Made by a program: the position numbers and the translations under genes. Under the pieces are notes generated by a model. It did not search any database. It saw nothing but the letters and a program-made list of their open reading frames with translations, and was not told the DNA's origin. Source: Klebsiella pneumoniae (lineage in GTDB: Bacteria; Myxococcota_A; UBA796; SXON01). From it: DNA of 64,000 nt. Where the stretch lies: contig CAMAWH010000006.1 of assembly GCA_945861635.1 (NCBI GenBank), positions 62,001-126,000 of the forward strand, given 5' to 3'. This document shows positions 42,728 through 52,142 of the stretch, piece by piece (position 1 is the stretch's first letter; each line of letters starts with the position of its first letter).

Positions 42728-44034
42728 GAACGAAACCGCGCAGGGTCAACGCCGTGTTTCTTCAACAATCGGTGGAGCGTCTCGCGTTCTACACCGGCTT
42801 CCACGGCCGCGCGCGTGACGTTGCCGCTGGCGCTGCGGAGAACGCCAACAAGGTAGTCGCGGCCGGAAGCGTCCGCGCCGCGCTCCACGGCCGCTCGATA
42901 GGTGCCGGCGGGGGCAGCGGGAGCGACGCCCCGAAGCGTCTCGGGCAGGTGCTCGACGTCGATGGTATCGCCTTCAGCGGCCGCTGCAGCCTGCTCGATG
43001 GCGTGACGCAGCTCACGGACGTTGCCGGGCCAGGCGCCCGACTCCAGCGCGGCCAGGGCATCGGGGGCGAGTCGGCGGGCCGTTGTCCCGAAGCGGACCC
43101 CGGCAAGGTGAAGGAAGCGCGCGGCGAGCAGCGCGATGTCCTCTGCCCGCTCGCGCAGTGGCGGCAGGCGGAGGCTGACGACGTTGAGCCAGAAATAGAG
43201 GTCGCGGCGGAATCCCCCCTCGCCCACGAGTTTCTCCAATTCGCGGGGGGTCGCGGCAATGACGCGCGGCCGCCGTTCTCCTGTTCCGTCATCATCCCCC
43301 AGCGCGCGCATCAGCTTCGCCTGCAGGGTGGACGGAAGATCGCCGACATCGTCCAAAAACAGCGTACCGGCGGCACCGTTGCGGGCTCCGCCGAACAGAC
43401 CCGCTCGCCCAAACAACTCCGCGTCCAGCCACGTCTCTGAGACGCCCCCGCAGCTCAGCGCGACGAAGGGGCCCTCCCCCCGAACCTTGTGTATCTCCCG
43501 CGCCGCGATCTCCTTTCCGCTCCCCGGCTCGCCCGTCAACACAACCGGCGCCGGCAGTCGGCCGGCACGTTCGATGCGCCGGCGCACCTCCGCTGCAGCG
43601 GGCGAGCGGCCGATGAACCCGCTTTCTCCAGCCTCAACGAGCGCTTGTAACTCCCGCGTGCGTCGGACGAGCGCATAGCGATCGGCGGCCCGCGCGGCGA
43701 TGCGAACGAGGTCGTCGGGATCGATGGGCTTGGAAAGATAATCGTAGGCCCCAGCCTTCAACGCTGCGACCGCTGCGGGAACCTCGGCGTACGCCGTCAT
43801 CATCACGACTTCGGGGGGTGCATCCAGAGATCGGGCGGCGGCCAGGACCTCCATGCCATCCGCGCCGGGCAAGCGAACGTCCGTGACGACGACGGCGTAG
43901 CCCTCCTCACGGAGACGCTGCACCGCAATCGCACCGTCCCCCACGGCATCCACCTCGAAACGCGACGATAGCGCCTGGGCAAGGAGGACCCGGAGGTTCT
44001 CGCGATCCTCGACGAGCAGAAGGCGGTCAGGCAT
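42724..44034 (-). CDS. NtrC-family response regulator lacking the GAFTGA loop
   Basis: A 436-residue transcription regulator with a receiver domain (phospho-acceptor D52 in VVTDVRLPG, K in YLSKPID), an AAA+ domain (Walker A GEPGSGKE; Walker B LFLDDVGDL) and a Fis-type C-terminal helix-turn-helix (NVTRAAVEAGVERETLHRL). In sigma-54 activators the loop before Walker B reads GAFTGA. Here the stretch is ELFGRAGLFGGARNGAAGT, shortened and without that motif, so contact with sigma-54 is doubtful. Similar GAFTGA-less NtrC relatives activate sigma-70 promoters. The start at 44034 overlaps the kinase gene by 8 bases. It probably controls this operon in response to periplasmic copper. Confidence 0.85.
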   Translation of the reverse strand: MPDRLLLVEDRENLRVLLAQALSSRFEVDAVGDGAIAVQRLREEGYAVVVTDVRLPGADGMEVLAAARSLDAPPEVVMMTAYAEVPAAVAALKAGAYDYLSKPIDPDDLVRIAARAADRYALVRRTRELQALVEAGESGFIGRSPAAAEVRRRIERAGRLPAPVVLTGEPGSGKEIAAREIHKVRGEGPFVALSCGGVSETWLDAELFGRAGLFGGARNGAAGTLFLDDVGDLPSTLQAKLMRALGDDDGTGERRPRVIAATPRELEKLVGEGGFRRDLYFWLNVVSLRLPPLRERAEDIALLAARFLHLAGVRFGTTARRLAPDALAALESGAWPGNVRELRHAIEQAAAAAEGDTIDVEHLPETLRGVAPAAPAGTYRAAVERGADASGRDYLVGVLRSASGNVTRAAVEAGVERETLHRLLKKHGVDPARFRS

Positions 44035-45427
44035 GGAGTCCCCCGACCGTCCAAACGGCGATCGTGCCACCGTCGGCACAATCCCGGTGCGTGAGATCGC
44101 CGCCGTGCGCGCGGGCGATTCGCTGGCACACCGCGAGTCCGAGCCCGGTTCCTTCGGGCCTACCGGTGACAAACGGCTCATAGAGCCGCGCCCGCACGCG
44201 ATCAGGGATGCCGGTGCCGTGGTCGCGCACTTCGACGAGCGGTCCCGATCTCACGACGATTTCGATGGTGCTACCTGCCGGTGATGCATCAATCGCATTT
44301 CGAAGCAGGTTGTCGAACACCTGCCGAACGGCCGACGGCGAGGCCACGGTGCTCACGTCGGGATCGGCATCGACCGAAATTCGCACGTCGTGCAGGTCGG
44401 CTGTGGGCAGGAGGCGTGCCGCAGCCGACGTGGCCGCAGCACCCAGATCGACCGACTCCGCGGGCTCCTCTCCCGGGCGCGCAAAGCCGAGAAGCCCCTG
44501 CACCACACGGCGAGCGTGTTCCGCTTCCGCACGCGAAGCCGCGACGCTTGGCGCCCGCATCGCTGGATCGGCGAGAATGACGGCGAGCGGATTCATCAGC
44601 TCGTGCGCCACCGCTCCGCTCATCTGTCCGAGCGCGGCCAACCGTTCGACCTCCACCTGCCGGCGCTCGGCAGCGCGCACAGCCGCAACCATGTGGTTGA
44701 AACCACGGCCCAACTCGCCAAGCTCGTCGTCTCCTTCGGGTGCGCTTAGCAACGAACTACCTTCTCCAAATGCGGCGGCGGCGGAACGAAGGCCCCGCAC
44801 CGGAGTGAGGATGGAACCCGCCAGCCGGCGTGCGACTACCACCCCGAGGAGCGCGCCGCCGACCGTGAGCATGGCGACGACCAGCCACGCACGCTGCGTC
44901 GCCGCCGCGATTCTTGTGCGCTCCCCCGCCTGCGCATCATCCAACTGCGACGCCACCGCCTGAATGCGCGCCTCGACGACTCCGGCGCGGCGCTCGGCCT
45001 CCCGGTGCACGACCACCGCGTCGGCCTGATCAAGCGCTCCGGATTTCAAAAGCGGATGTACTTCCGTAGAAAACCAGAGATTCGACTCCGCGATGGCCAC
45101 CCGAATCGCCTCGACGTCAGCCCCCGATGGGAGGGGAAGGGAGTGCACGGCCGCGAGGCGCGCGTCCACTTCACCTTCACGTGCGCCGAGGTGATCGAGG
45201 TGGCCGGTTCCACGCTCGATCAGCGTGTGCGCTTCGTGCACATAGACGTCACGGGTGGCCGTCGCCAGATCCATCAGGGCCTCGCGCTGGGCAGCGATGG
45301 CCTCCTCGGCCAAGACCGCCCTCCGCACCTCTCCCCAACTCGCGAAACCAAGTACGGTCCCCGCCACCTGCAGGCCGATCAGGAACCCGGAGGCGGCATA
45401 AATGCGGCGGCGAAGCGTCGCCATCAC
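44027..45427 (-). CDS. Membrane sensor histidine kinase of the copper operon
   Basis: A 466-residue kinase. A first transmembrane helix (about 10-32) and a second (about 182-200) enclose a mostly helical periplasmic sensor with few cysteines but several histidines (HEAHTLIERGTGHLDHLG). HAMP follows (RLAGSILTPVRGLRSA), then HisKA with the phospho-accepting H275 in AVAHELMNP and the HATPase domain (FDNLLRNAIDAS, DHGTGIPD, GTGLGLAVC). The gene is between the multicopper oxidase and the response regulator, overlapping both, so sensor, regulator, enzyme and pump are made from one message. Confidence 0.88.
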   Translation of the reverse strand: MMATLRRRIYAASGFLIGLQVAGTVLGFASWGEVRRAVLAEEAIAAQREALMDLATATRDVYVHEAHTLIERGTGHLDHLGAREGEVDARLAAVHSLPLPSGADVEAIRVAIAESNLWFSTEVHPLLKSGALDQADAVVVHREAERRAGVVEARIQAVASQLDDAQAGERTRIAAATQRAWLVVAMLTVGGALLGVVVARRLAGSILTPVRGLRSAAAAFGEGSSLLSAPEGDDELGELGRGFNHMVAAVRAAERRQVEVERLAALGQMSGAVAHELMNPLAVILADPAMRAPSVAASRAEAEHARRVVQGLLGFARPGEEPAESVDLGAAATSAAARLLPTADLHDVRISVDADPDVSTVASPSAVRQVFDNLLRNAIDASPAGSTIEIVVRSGPLVEVRDHGTGIPDRVRARLYEPFVTGRPEGTGLGLAVCQRIARAHGGDLTHRDCADGGTIAVWTVGGLHA

Positions 45428-46851
45428 TCCACCATCATCTCACCCATCATCCCATCCTCAGCATGCTCAAGGATGTGGCAGTGATACATCCAATCGCCCG
45501 GATTCGACAGGTCACTTACGACGGTGACAGTGCTGCGCGGCGGGATGTCAAAAGTATCCTTCCACCCCTGTGGCATCGACGGCGCCTCACCGTTGATGGT
45601 CACGATCTGAAAATTGTTCCCATGGATGTGGAAGGGATGATGCATCTCGGATTTGTTTTCGATCTCAAACGTGGTGTCGACGTTGCCCGCCGTCATCACA
45701 AGGGGCACGTTCGGCCACGCCTCCCCGTCGATCGTCACCGTGCCGCCCATCATGTCCTCCTCGAGAACCCAGTGGTGGCCAAGCGTTTCCGTCGGCGCGC
45801 TCCATGGCATCGCGTCCACCACCGGCTGGACCCATGGTTTTCCCGCCACGCTACCCTCGCCGAATACGAACGTTAGAACCGGATTGTCCCCCTCACCGAG
45901 CGGGTCGAATTCGATCATGTCGCCCCCCTGTTCGTGCAGTTGAAAGCGCCCGTTCATGAGTCGCATTTCATCCCCCGGCGAGCCCGTCGCCGTGAAGGTC
46001 ACCATGTAGCGTTCGCCCGGCGTGATCACGAGATGATCGACCGCGTAGGGTTGGGGGAGGAAGCCGTCGTCCGTGGCTACGACCTGCAGCTGTTGGCCCT
46101 CGACAAATACATCCCAGTAGCGCGCGTTGGACGGGTTCACCAAGCGCAGAAGGACCGTTTCTCCTGCGGTAATACCGATACGTCGATCCGCCTGCGCATT
46201 GGCCAGGAGCACGTTTCCGAGCCGTCCCATCAGTTGCATCATGTCGGTGTCCGGGGGGGCGACCTGTTGGGTGTCCTCGTCGAGCAAGATGTCGTCGAGC
46301 ATGAGCGGCAGATCGCAGTCCGCAGCGCCCTCGTCCGGCGCGTGGACGATGATCGGCCCGTACAACCCCCGCTCCATCAGCCGCGCCCCCTCAATATGCG
46401 GGTGGTACCAGTAGAATCCCGCATCCGGGACCGTGAACAAGTAGTCGAAGCTCTCTCCCGGCTGAACCGGATTCATCATCTGCATCCCGCCGTCCATGTC
46501 GGAATCGAGCCGGATGCCGTGCCAATGAATCGTGAGCGGTTCAGCAATGTCGTTCGTGAAGTGGGCGAGCACCGTATCGCCGACGTTGGCCTCGATCAGC
46601 GGGCCGGGAACGCCGCCTTCGTAGGCAACACCCTCGATCAGCGCAACGCCCGTACCGGGGTCCCAAGCCAACGCCGAGGCCGTGAGATTGACCTCCACCA
46701 CGGCGTCCGTTCCGTCAAGGTCGGCGGCGGGTGTGTAGCCGCAGGTCTCGACGTCCGGCACCGCGGTATCGCCGTCATCGACGGTATCCTGGGCGACGCG
46801 CGTGCCGGAGGATGTGCACGACGCGAGGAGGAAGGCCGAAAAACATCGCAT
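45424..46851 (-). CDS. Multicopper oxidase lipoprotein
   Basis: A copper-dependent oxidase that probably oxidises Cu(I) to Cu(II) in the periplasm (CueO-like role). The ATG at 46851 after GGAGTCCCC gives 475 residues with a short lipoprotein signal MRCFSAFLLASC. All copper ligand sets are intact: HWHG, WYHPH, HHPFHIHG and the final HCHILEHAEDGM, giving type 1, type 2 and type 3 copper with a Met axial ligand. Methionine-rich patches (DMDGGMQMMNP, DTDMMQLMG, EEDMMGG) recall the Cu(I)-binding segments of CueO. It is the first gene of the six-gene operon and overlaps the kinase gene by 4 bases. Confidence 0.93.
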   Translation of the reverse strand: MRCFSAFLLASCTSSGTRVAQDTVDDGDTAVPDVETCGYTPAADLDGTDAVVEVNLTASALAWDPGTGVALIEGVAYEGGVPGPLIEANVGDTVLAHFTNDIAEPLTIHWHGIRLDSDMDGGMQMMNPVQPGESFDYLFTVPDAGFYWYHPHIEGARLMERGLYGPIIVHAPDEGAADCDLPLMLDDILLDEDTQQVAPPDTDMMQLMGRLGNVLLANAQADRRIGITAGETVLLRLVNPSNARYWDVFVEGQQLQVVATDDGFLPQPYAVDHLVITPGERYMVTFTATGSPGDEMRLMNGRFQLHEQGGDMIEFDPLGEGDNPVLTFVFGEGSVAGKPWVQPVVDAMPWSAPTETLGHHWVLEEDMMGGTVTIDGEAWPNVPLVMTAGNVDTTFEIENKSEMHHPFHIHGNNFQIVTINGEAPSMPQGWKDTFDIPPRSTVTVVSDLSNPGDWMYHCHILEHAEDGMMGEMMVE

Positions 46852-46922
46852 GGGGACTCCATGTAGGGCGATCTGGCAGAACGACCATTGTGACCGTTTC
46901 GGCGACAGGGCGATGCACGGCG

Positions 46923-47846
46923 TCACGCCCCCGACGTCGCAAGCAGCCGGTGACAGAGCGCTGCCCACGCATCCATTCCCGACACACCGACCGCGGATTC
47001 GACGTCCGAGTTGTAGTTGGTGTTCATGTTGATGTCGTAGGTATAGCGGCGACCATCCTTCCCTTCGACGAACTCGATCCCCGCGGCGTCGATGCGGTGA
47101 TCGGCGCAAAACGCGAGATACGCGCGAACGGTTGGGTCGTCAGCGGTGAGGGGGGATACGCCGAACGTGCCCGAATCGCCAACCGGGCAAAAGGCGTCGT
47201 TGATCTGGCAGGCGTCGGCCGGGCAGAGTTGGAAGCCGCCCGCCGTGGACGCCTGGAGCGCATACAAAAACCGGCCATCCACGAGTTCAACGCGGGTAAT
47301 GAACGGTTCCGCGGGTTCAACGTACTGTTGCAGGAGGGTGATCCCGTCGAAAGCGGGCTCGAAGGCATGTCCACCCACGTACGCATCGAAGCTGTCCAAC
47401 TCGCGGAAAAGCTGCACGCCGAGCCCCTTCCCTCCCTGATTGTGTTTCGTGATGAAGGGGAGTTGCATGGCGCGGGCCGCGTCCACCAGTGCCGCACGTC
47501 CCGCAACCGCAATCGTCCGCGGCGACAGGATTCCCGCTGCGTCCAGCGCCGCGTGCTGCCTCACCTTGCTGATTTCCAGAGCAAACGAACGGTCACCGTT
47601 GACGACGCGCCTCCCCCATCGCGCGAGCACCGGAAGGTACTCCCGCAGGTAAAGGATGCCATCCCCGTGATCACGCGTGTGCGCAGACGGGCTCATGCGA
47701 TTGACGTACAAACCGGGCGCCGGTTCCGCGTGGACGTCAAAAGCGCCGCCCGTGACCAATACAGGCCGCCACGGCAGGGCGGCACGGTCGAGAGCGTCCC
47801 CCAGGGCCGGGAGCCACGCATCATTTTCAAACAGAACGTGAATCAT
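46923..47846 (-). CDS. ATP-grasp domain protein (RimK-like)
   Basis: A 307-residue cytosolic enzyme of the ATP-grasp superfamily, which forms carboxylate-amine or carboxylate-thiol bonds using ATP. It opens MIHVLFENDAWLPAL, has a lysine region ITKHNQGGKGLGVQLF for ATP binding, EPFITRVELVDGRF in the middle, and the metal-binding block GIEFVEGKDGRRYTYDINMNTNY. The substrate is unknown; RimK-like members add glutamate or make peptide bonds. The ATG is at 47846; longer in-frame starts overlap the divergent region. It stands alone, 71 bp from the copper operon on the same strand, and shares a 187-bp divergent gap with an NHL lipoprotein gene. Confidence 0.75.
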   Translation of the reverse strand: MIHVLFENDAWLPALGDALDRAALPWRPVLVTGGAFDVHAEPAPGLYVNRMSPSAHTRDHGDGILYLREYLPVLARWGRRVVNGDRSFALEISKVRQHAALDAAGILSPRTIAVAGRAALVDAARAMQLPFITKHNQGGKGLGVQLFRELDSFDAYVGGHAFEPAFDGITLLQQYVEPAEPFITRVELVDGRFLYALQASTAGGFQLCPADACQINDAFCPVGDSGTFGVSPLTADDPTVRAYLAFCADHRIDAAGIEFVEGKDGRRYTYDINMNTNYNSDVESAVGVSGMDAWAALCHRLLATSGA

Positions 47847-47882
47847 GGGGGTGGCGTACCGTAGCCGACCGCACCGCGCAGT

Positions 47883-47901
47883 TGTGACTGATTTTGTCAC
47901 A
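47883..47901. promoter_or_regulatory. Perfect 6-bp inverted repeat, candidate operator
   Basis: TGTGAC and GTCACA are separated by seven bases (TGATTTT) in the divergent gap between the ATP-grasp and NHL-lipoprotein genes. The half sites resemble CRP/FNR-type TGTGA, but the spacing is longer than the CRP 6-base gap. A -10-like TATACT lies at 48005-48010, 24 bases upstream of the NHL start. No regulator can be named from the sequence. Confidence 0.35.
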
Positions 47902-48033
47902 CTGTAATCAAAGACATCACTTTCTGCGCGAAACGGCGCGGAGGAGTGACCGCGAGCGCCACGTGTACGCGAAATCGTTACCGGTGCGGATCCGCAAGCC
48001 CTAGTATACTCGTACGCCCTTCGGAGTCTGCCC

Positions 48034-49128
48034 ATGCACGTTCTAATGCTCCTCGCTTGCGTCGGAACGGAGGAAGGCGCCGGCGCAAACGGTGCCACAA
48101 CCACAGCTCTCGGCGTCGGGGACGGGGAATTGGACGCCGGCGCCGCGGACTGGACGTACATCCTGGGAGACGAGGAACAGCTCACTGACCCGCGCGATAT
48201 GGGCTTCGACCCTGACGGCAACCTGTGGATCGCGAACCGGAAGGATGACCGCACCTTCATCGTTTCGGACCCGGGTACGGCCGATCAGGACTACGACCGT
48301 CGAAAGGATGGCTACGCCGAACACTTCATGGAGGAAACGGCGGCGTTGGCGTTCGAGGACACCTCCGGCGCCAACGACTTCGGGAACGAATTCGGTTCCT
48401 GCGGGGAGTCGCTGAACACGTACAACGATTCCGGTCCGCCGAACGAGCTGATGGGTCCGGTACTGTGGTCTGCGGACCTTGATATTTTCGCCGAGGAAAA
48501 TCCTTCAGGCGCGGGCAGCCACCTCGACATGCTCCACGAGAGCCCCAATTGTGTCGGCATCGCGTGGGAGCAGGACAGCGTCTATTGGGTGTTTGACGGC
48601 TTCCATTCGGCGGTCGTGCGCTACGACTTCCAGGTTGACCACGGCATCGGCCAGGACGACCACCGCGACGGCGTGATCTACCAACTCTCGGAGGTGGAGG
48701 TCACCCGGGTCCAGGACGCGCCGGGTCACATGGAGATCGACCGATCCACGGGCATCCTTTACGTCGCCGACACCGGGGGCGGGCGCGTGCTCTGGATCGA
48801 CACCGGTACCGGGGAAAAGGGCAGCAAGATCAGGCAGCCGCAGGAACCGATCGACGCATACGCGGAGTGGGATGGTGCCGAGTGGGGCGAGTTGATCACC
48901 GGTCTGGACCGCCCGGGTGGTCTGGCGCTGGACGGGAAAGGCCACCTGTTCGTTGGCGAGTTCGGGACCGGCGTGCTGCACGCCTACGATCTGGATGGCG
49001 GCGCGATCCAATCGCTCGATACGACCTGGGGCGAGGGCGCGCTTTACGGCATCGAGATCGGTCCAGACGGGGCGTTGTGGGCCGTGAATAACGACCAGAA
49101 GGCGGTCCATCGGCTGGAACCCGAGTAG
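48034..49128 (+). CDS. NHL-repeat beta-propeller lipoprotein
   Basis: A 364-residue exported propeller of unknown function. GGAG lies 7 bases before the ATG, and the product starts MHVLMLLAC, giving a lipobox at residue 9 with an extremely short signal. NHL/SMP-30-like blades recur: DPRDMGFDPDGNLWIANR, GHMEIDRSTGILYVADTGGGRVL, RPGGLALDGKGHLFVGEFGTGVL and GIEIGPDGALWAVNN. Such proteins often bind ligands or hydrolyse lactones; catalytic residues are not evident. It is followed after 64 bases by a ZIP-like transporter gene on the same strand. Confidence 0.75.
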   Translation: MHVLMLLACVGTEEGAGANGATTTALGVGDGELDAGAADWTYILGDEEQLTDPRDMGFDPDGNLWIANRKDDRTFIVSDPGTADQDYDRRKDGYAEHFMEETAALAFEDTSGANDFGNEFGSCGESLNTYNDSGPPNELMGPVLWSADLDIFAEENPSGAGSHLDMLHESPNCVGIAWEQDSVYWVFDGFHSAVVRYDFQVDHGIGQDDHRDGVIYQLSEVEVTRVQDAPGHMEIDRSTGILYVADTGGGRVLWIDTGTGEKGSKIRQPQEPIDAYAEWDGAEWGELITGLDRPGGLALDGKGHLFVGEFGTGVLHAYDLDGGAIQSLDTTWGEGALYGIEIGPDGALWAVNNDQKAVHRLEPE

Positions 49129-49192
49129 CGGGTTCCGTTCGGCCCGCGCACTTCGGGCCCGCGAGCGGCCGGGTTAGCTCTCGCGCCCGACC

Positions 49193-50122
49193 ATGTCCGC
49201 GCTCCTCCTCGCCATTCTTGCGCTCGTGCTCCCTGCGGCGTTCGCCGGGCAGGTCCGCGAGCGTCCGGGCGTCGCGTCGCTGCTCGATGGCGTGGTGCTC
49301 GGCGGCATCGGCGCGCTGATCGCGTTCGGAGTGCTGCCGGAGGCGGCGGAAGCCAGTCGCATGGCCGCGATCGGCGGACTCGCCGTCGGACTGGCGTTTC
49401 CGTACGTCGCGGAGCGGATCGGCATCGGCGGCAAGGACGTGGACGGGGCGAGTCTGGTGGTCGGGCAGCTCGCCTTGGCGTTGCACGCGGCGCTTGACGG
49501 GGCGAGTTTGTCAACCGGTGACGCTCGCCTCACGACGGCCGTGCTGCTCCACCAGGCCCCGGTCGGCCTCGCCGTCTGGGCGTCAACACGCGCCCGCTTC
49601 GGTGGAGGGGCGGCCTGGGGCGCGCTGGTTGCAATGGCAGCCACGACGGCACTCGGGTACGCAGCTGGAGAGGGTCTGTTCGCGAAGGCGAATCCGGCGA
49701 CGCTGGCCGGGTTTCAGGCGCTTGCCGGCGGGACGCTTTTGCATGTGGTCGGACACGCGCCGCTCGCTGAGGAAACGCGACCGCGAGCGGCCGGCGTTGG
49801 CGCATTGGTGGCGTTTGTGGCCGTGGCGGTTGGACCCGGCGGACACGGCGAGTTTCCGCGGCTGCTCTACGTGGCCGCGCCGTGGGTGCTCGCGGGAGGA
49901 TGCGTGCTCGCAGCGGCATCGCGGAGCGCAACGAAGGCTGCCCGCCTTACGACGGTATCACTCGCGGTCGCTGCGATCGTGCTCGCGGGGCGCGTGCCGA
50001 ATCCTCCCATCGTGGGATGGCGCGTTGCCTGCGCGGGGTTGGTTTCCATCGCGCTTGCCGCTCTTCTGCTCCGGGAGGGTCCCCGCGGATGGTTACAATC
50101 CCACCACCACCCCCACGATTGA
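49193..50122 (+). CDS. ZIP-family-like metal transporter
   Basis: A polytopic membrane protein of 309 residues with about eight helices. The ZIP-type metal-binding helices are suggested by LHAALDGASL (cf. HNxxDG in helix 4) and LLHQAPVGLAVW (cf. HExPHExGD in helix 5), with LLHVVGH later. The N-terminus MSALLLAILALVLPAAFAG is the first helix or a signal. The C-terminus ends in histidines (HHHPHD). ZIP proteins move divalent ions toward the cytosol; the degenerate motif V for E means the ion and direction are uncertain. It lies between the NHL lipoprotein and Cu/Zn superoxide dismutase genes, which fits metal supply. Confidence 0.68.
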   Translation: MSALLLAILALVLPAAFAGQVRERPGVASLLDGVVLGGIGALIAFGVLPEAAEASRMAAIGGLAVGLAFPYVAERIGIGGKDVDGASLVVGQLALALHAALDGASLSTGDARLTTAVLLHQAPVGLAVWASTRARFGGGAAWGALVAMAATTALGYAAGEGLFAKANPATLAGFQALAGGTLLHVVGHAPLAEETRPRAAGVGALVAFVAVAVGPGGHGEFPRLLYVAAPWVLAGGCVLAAASRSATKAARLTTVSLAVAAIVLAGRVPNPPIVGWRVACAGLVSIALAALLLREGPRGWLQSHHHPHD

Positions 50123-50129
50123 GGTTTCC

Positions 50130-50627
50130 ATGCTGATCATCGTCGCCCTTGCCCTCGCGGAGGGGCCCGCCTCGAATCCCAGGCCGCCCCCGGTGCTCGC
50201 GCTCGCCGCGCTGGAATCGCGATCCGGCTCTACCGTTACGGGTACGGTGGCGTTCAAACAGGACGGTCCGATGGTACACGTGACCATCGATCTCGCCGCC
50301 GCAACCCCGGGAGATCACGCCGTGCACATCCATGAAAAGGGCGATTGTTCCGCGCCCGATGCGGCCAGCGCCGGCTCGCACTTCAACCCGAAGAAGATGG
50401 ACCACGGCGACGTTGCGACGGCGCACCATCACCCTGGCGATTTCGGAAACGTGACGGTTGCCGCGGACGGAAAGGGTCACAAGGAGTTCGACACCGACAG
50501 CTTCACGCTGATGGGCGGCGAGTTGAACGTCACCGGGCTCGCGATCATCGTGCACGAGAAGCCGGACGACTTTGGCCAGCCGACCGGCAACGCTGGCGGG
50601 CGGCAGGCCTGCGGAGTCATCAAATAA
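50130..50627 (+). CDS. sodC: Periplasmic Cu/Zn superoxide dismutase
   Basis: This enzyme converts superoxide to hydrogen peroxide and oxygen outside the inner membrane. The ATG at 50130 follows GAGGTTTCC and gives 165 residues with a short hydrophobic start (MLIIVALALAEG), probably a signal peptide. All ligands are present: HIH (Cu), GSHFNP (bridging His), DHG (Zn), HHHPGDFGN (Zn His and Asp) and VHEKPDD (Cu). The structural cysteine pair (GDCS and QACG) is present. It starts 7 bases after the ZIP-like gene, so the two are cotranscribed, and is convergent with the mutase gene. Confidence 0.93.
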   Translation: MLIIVALALAEGPASNPRPPPVLALAALESRSGSTVTGTVAFKQDGPMVHVTIDLAAATPGDHAVHIHEKGDCSAPDAASAGSHFNPKKMDHGDVATAHHHPGDFGNVTVAADGKGHKEFDTDSFTLMGGELNVTGLAIIVHEKPDDFGQPTGNAGGRQACGVIK

Positions 50628-50633
50628 TCGTCG

Positions 50634-52142
50634 TCAGATGACGACGCTCTCCCGGTACTCCCCGAAGACCGCGCGCAAGCCATCCGCAACCTCGCCAAGC
50701 GTGGCGCGCGCCTCGACGGCCGCCAGAATGTGCGGAACGACGTTGTCTGTTCCGCGCGCCACGGCGGTCAGCCGGGCCACGGCGTCCGCCGAGGCGGTTG
50801 CATTTCTGGCAGCTTTGAACACCTTTAGCCTGGCAACTTGCGCGACCTCCAGTGCCTTGTCCACGCGGAGCAGGTTGGTCGGCGGCGACTCGCTCTCCAC
50901 AAAGGCATTCACGCCGACGACAATCGCCTCCTTTTTCTCAATCGCGAGCTGCGCAACGTAGGCAGCGTTCTGGATTTCACGCTGAGGGAATCCGCGCTCG
51001 ATTGCGGACACCATGCCACCCAACGCATCGATCTCCGCGATCAGCGCATTCGCCTCCGCTTCGAGCCGATCGGTCATGGCCTCGACGACGTAGCTGCCGC
51101 CGAAGGGATCGACGTGCGCAACCACGCCCGACTCGTATGCAATCACCTGCTGCGTCCGCAAGGCAAGCGTGGCGCTCGCTTCGCTGGGCAGCGCCAGCGC
51201 TTCGTCCCTACTGTTGGTGTGCAGCGATTGGGTCCCGCCCATCACGGCGGCGAAAGCCTGCAAGGTGACGCGTGCCACGTTCGTGTCGATCTGCTGCGCC
51301 GTCAGCGTGCTGCCTCCCGTCTGCGTATGGAACCGTAGCGTCTGCGAGCGAGCATCCATCGACCCGAAACGGTCACGCATGATATGCGCCCACATGCGGC
51401 GGGCCGCGCGAAACTTGCCAACCTCTTCCAGGAAGTCGTTGTGCGCGTTGAAAAAGAACGACAGTCGTGGTGCAAAGTCATCGACCCGCAGCCCCGCCGC
51501 AACCGCCGCCTCGACGTAGGCAATGCCATCGGCAAGGGTAAACGCCAACTCCTGCGCGGCCGTCGAACCCGCCTCGCGAATGTGGTAGCCCGAGATGGAG
51601 ATCGTGTTCCATTGGGACACCTCAACCCCGCACCACGCGAACAGGTCCGTGATGATGCGCATGGACGCGCGAGGAGGGTAGATGTAGGTGCCACGCGCGA
51701 TGTATTCCTTCAATACATCGTTCTGAATGGTTCCCCGCAATGCCGACGGGGCGATGCCTCGGCTGCGTGCCACCGCGACATACAAGGCAAGCAGCGTGGA
51801 TGCCGTTGCGTTGATGGTCATGCTGGTCGACACCTTGTCCAGGGGAATGGAATCGAATAAAGTAGCCATGTCCTCGATCGTGTCGATCGCGACGCCGACC
51901 TTTCCTACTTCTCCTGCGGCCATCGGATGATCACTGTCGTAGCCCATCTGTGTCGGCAAATCGAACGCGACAGACAGGCCTGTCTGCCCCCGCGCCAAGA
52001 GGTAGCGATAACGCTCGTTCGACTGTTTGGCGTCACCAAACCCGGCGTACTGGCGCATGGTCCACAGGCGCGCTCGATACATCGTCGGGTGGATGCCGCG
52101 CGTGTAGGGAAAGGCGCCGGCCTCATCAATACGCGCGCTCAT
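50634..52142 (-). CDS. Methylmalonyl-CoA mutase, catalytic (large) subunit without B12 domain
   Basis: This enzyme isomerises (R)-methylmalonyl-CoA to succinyl-CoA using adenosylcobalamin. The 502-residue product has only the barrel domain: [73 protein letters not shown] and [11 protein letters not shown]. The arginine in APRLSFFF favours methylmalonyl- over isobutyryl-CoA, where a glutamine is usual. The separate B12-binding small subunit is not in the window. It is the last gene of a three-gene operon after biotin carboxylase and biotin carrier, which supplies the propionyl-CoA carboxylation arm. The BCCP stop and its start overlap (ATGA). Confidence 0.9.
   Translation of the reverse strand: MSARIDEAGAFPYTRGIHPTMYRARLWTMRQYAGFGDAKQSNERYRYLLARGQTGLSVAFDLPTQMGYDSDHPMAAGEVGKVGVAIDTIEDMATLFDSIPLDKVSTSMTINATASTLLALYVAVARSRGIAPSALRGTIQNDVLKEYIARGTYIYPPRASMRIITDLFAWCGVEVSQWNTISISGYHIREAGSTAAQELAFTLADGIAYVEAAVAAGLRVDDFAPRLSFFFNAHNDFLEEVGKFRAARRMWAHIMRDRFGSMDARSQTLRFHTQTGGSTLTAQQIDTNVARVTLQAFAAVMGGTQSLHTNSRDEALALPSEASATLALRTQQVIAYESGVVAHVDPFGGSYVVEAMTDRLEAEANALIAEIDALGGMVSAIERGFPQREIQNAAYVAQLAIEKKEAIVVGVNAFVESESPPTNLLRVDKALEVAQVARLKVFKAARNATASADAVARLTAVARGTDNVVPHILAAVEARATLGEVADGLRAVFGEYRESVVI

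Noticed and set aside
47883-47901. CRP binding site
   Set aside because: TGTGA and TCACA half sites are nine bases apart, not the six required for CRP.
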